Shown here piece after piece: positions 62,413 through 64,000 of a DNA stretch of 64,000 nucleotides. The stretch's first letter is position 1; the number at the start of each line of letters is the position of its first letter. The stretch lies in assembly GCA_050259235.1 (NCBI GenBank), contig JBLNAG010000005.1, forward strand, positions 1 to 64,000, written 5' to 3'. Source of the DNA: UBA5364 sp050259235. Its GTDB lineage: Bacteria; Bacillota_I; Bacilli_A; RF39; UBA660. The notes under the pieces are model-generated. The model did not search any database. It was not told the origin of the DNA and worked only from the letters and a program-made list of their open reading frames with translations. The position numbers and the translations under genes were made by a program.

Positions 62413-64000
62413 ATGAATGAAACTATATTAGCAGCTATATCCTTGTTTTTTATTACAGTTATATTAGTAGTAATTGTACTCAACATAATTCAGAACACCA
62501 AAAACAAAAACATTAGAAAACGAATAGACGAACTTGATGTGGAAAAAAATCTAATTGATGGTGCACCCATTATGCCTGAACTTGCTAAAATAGAATCATT
62601 TTTAAAAAATGAAAAATTAGAAGTAATGTATAATGAGTGGAAAAATCGTTTGCATGCCATTAAAGGTACACAAATACCTAAGTTGACAGAAATGATTTTA
62701 GAAGCTGAATATTCACTTTCACAAATGGATTATAAAGGAACTATATATAAAATTGCCAAATTGGAAATGGAAATATATAAGGTCCGAACTAATTCAGAAT
62801 TTTTAATGGATGAAATTAAAGAAATAACAAATAGTGAAGAAAAGAATAGAACTATCATTACTAAGTTAAAAACAACTTATCGTGAATTATTTCAAAAATT
62901 TAGTGATACAAGAGGAGAATATGGAGAAATTGCCAAATCAATTTCCTTACAATTTGAAAATATTGCTAGAAGATTTGAAGATTTTGAAAGAGTAATGGAA
63001 AATAATGAATATACGGAAGTTACTAAAATAATTAAAGCTATTGATGAAATGCTAAAACATATGGCTGTAGTTATTGAAGAAGTTCCTGCTATTGTTTTAA
63101 TGGCAACTAACATTATTCCTAAAAAAATAAAAGAAGCTGAGGCTATATATCAAAAAATGATTAATACAGGATATCCACTTGATTATTTAAATATTGAATA
63201 TAATATTTCTGAAGCTAATAAAAAAATAGAAGATGTAATGGTTCGTAGTCGAGTATTAAACTTAGAGGATAGTTTATTCGAACTAAGGGTTTTATTAGAT
63301 TACTTTGATTCAATATTTAATGATTTTGAAAAAGAAAAAATAAATCGTCAAAATTATGAAGAAATTAATGATTCGTTTATTAAAAAATTAAAAAAAATAA
63401 ATGGTTTAATTGCGGATATATTTAACCAAATAGAAGATATAAAAGCTTTATACAATTTATCTAATGAAGATATGGAATTATTAATTAGTATTAGAGAAGA
63501 ATTAAAAGGTTTAAATGCTGACCATAAAGTATTAGTTGATCATACTGGCAATAGTACATTTGCTTATTCTAAATTAACTAAAGAAATAGAATTATTATCT
63601 TTAAAACTTTCAGCTATTGAAGATCGTTTAGATAATTCATTAGATGCGATTAGTAGTATGAAAGAAGATGAAGTTCGTGCAAGACAACAATTAGAAGAAG
63701 TTAAGTTATTATTAAAAGATTCTAAATCAAAAATTAGAGAGTATAATTTACCAGTTATTCCTAAAACTTATTTTGTTGAATTAAATGAAGCTCAAAGTGC
63801 AATTAGAGAAATTGTAAAAGAATTAGATAAAAAACCTATTACAATAGGTGTTCTAAATACTAGAGTTGATACGGCGAGAGATTTAGTTTTAAAATTATTT
63901 AAGAAAACAAAGGAAATTATGAAAACAGCAATGTTTGCGGAAATGGCTATTATATATGGTAACCGTTATCGTTCAGCAATTGAAGATTTAGATCAATATT
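62413..64000 (+). CDS. ezrA: Septation ring formation regulator EzrA (partial)
   Basis: 529 codons run off the right end of the window. The N-terminal membrane helix (ILAAISLFFITVILVVIVLN, residues ~4-24) is followed by long antiparallel coiled coils: APIMPELAKIESFL, EWKNRLHAIKGTQIPKL, and NRYRSAIEDLDQY near the end. This matches EzrA, a spectrin-like protein that regulates FtsZ rings; the full length is about 565-575 aa, so only the last part is lacking. Start ATG 62413 follows gaggtga, with tataat near 62391. Confidence 0.92.
   Translation, partial: MNETILAAISLFFITVILVVIVLNIIQNTKNKNIRKRIDELDVEKNLIDGAPIMPELAKIESFLKNEKLEVMYNEWKNRLHAIKGTQIPKLTEMILEAEYSLSQMDYKGTIYKIAKLEMEIYKVRTNSEFLMDEIKEITNSEEKNRTIITKLKTTYRELFQKFSDTRGEYGEIAKSISLQFENIARRFEDFERVMENNEYTEVTKIIKAIDEMLKHMAVVIEEVPAIVLMATNIIPKKIKEAEAIYQKMINTGYPLDYLNIEYNISEANKKIEDVMVRSRVLNLEDSLFELRVLLDYFDSIFNDFEKEKINRQNYEEINDSFIKKLKKINGLIADIFNQIEDIKALYNLSNEDMELLISIREELKGLNADHKVLVDHTGNSTFAYSKLTKEIELLSLKLSAIEDRLDNSLDAISSMKEDEVRARQQLEEVKLLLKDSKSKIREYNLPVIPKTYFVELNEAQSAIREIVKELDKKPITIGVLNTRVDTARDLVLKLFKKTKEIMKTAMFAEMAIIYGNRYRSAIEDLDQY

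Overview
The window is AT-rich bacterial chromosome with Bacillota gene content and order: a 16S-23S-5S rRNA operon, the tsaE-tsaB-rimI-tsaD block, pcrA-ligA, rimP-nusA-ylxR-infB-rbfA, a T-box-controlled tyrS, rpsD and ezrA. TGA is used as a stop (tsaB and others end in it), so this is the standard bacterial code, not the mycoplasma code. The reduced RimP, the remnant of the sporulation protease YabG and the general look of the 16S gene suggest a gut-type, genome-reduced Bacilli lineage (RF39-like or a relative). That placement is inference, not a database result.

Layout. 1-5056: complete rRNA operon with processing stems and a terminator. 5177-9166: tRNA t6A-modification genes, a CofE-like ligase and a YabG N-terminal fragment. 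9180-40726, minus strand: one NitT/TauT/thiamine-precursor-type ABC transporter operon (binding protein, ATPase, permease) that has been split twice. Its ATPase gene is cut at a 7-bp core (10125-10131 and 25764-25770) by a ~15.6 kb element. Its binding-protein gene is cut at a GGT codon (26898-26900 and 40289-40291) by a ~13.4 kb element. Removing both insertions in silico restores a 330-aa binding protein, a 248-aa ATPase and an intact permease in one overlapping operon.

Element 1 (10125-25770) carries a secreted trypsin-like lipoprotein, a C5-methyltransferase/restriction pair, a ClpP-like protease, a DUF3846 protein, an XRE regulator, SSB, a RecA-like ATPase, a small resolvase, a large serine recombinase and an OLD-family ATPase/TOPRIM nuclease. 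Element 2 (26898-40291) carries a HUH-motif Rep-like protein with nearby repeats, an XRE regulator, a second restriction-modification system (C5 methyltransferase plus BglII-like nuclease), a three-gene operon with two HEPN-type RNxxxH motifs (first gene DUF4209-like), a small resolvase, a large serine recombinase and a two-domain Mrr-like nuclease. No conjugation genes are visible in either element. In both, the large recombinase lies near the right end, is preceded by a tiny ORF, and is followed by exactly one defence-type gene before the attachment site.

40839-55123: housekeeping genes (Fic protein with a possible antitoxin, pcrA, galU, ligA, a phosphoesterase, a CPBP protease, the nusA-infB operon, rbfA, deoC-tyrS). 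55229-60432: two tandem giant prepilin-like proteins (pilin signal, LRR_5 repeats, glycine-rich C-terminus) and a lipoprotein. 60531-64000: rpsD, a Tam41-type CDP-diacylglycerol synthase homologue and the start of ezrA.

Most promising material: the double att-site disruption of a single operon with a reconstructable palindromic attP, the HEPN-motif three-gene cassette, the conserved defence slot between integrase and att site, and the prepilin/LRR/glycine-rich fusions, one of which has no AUG/GUG/UUG start.
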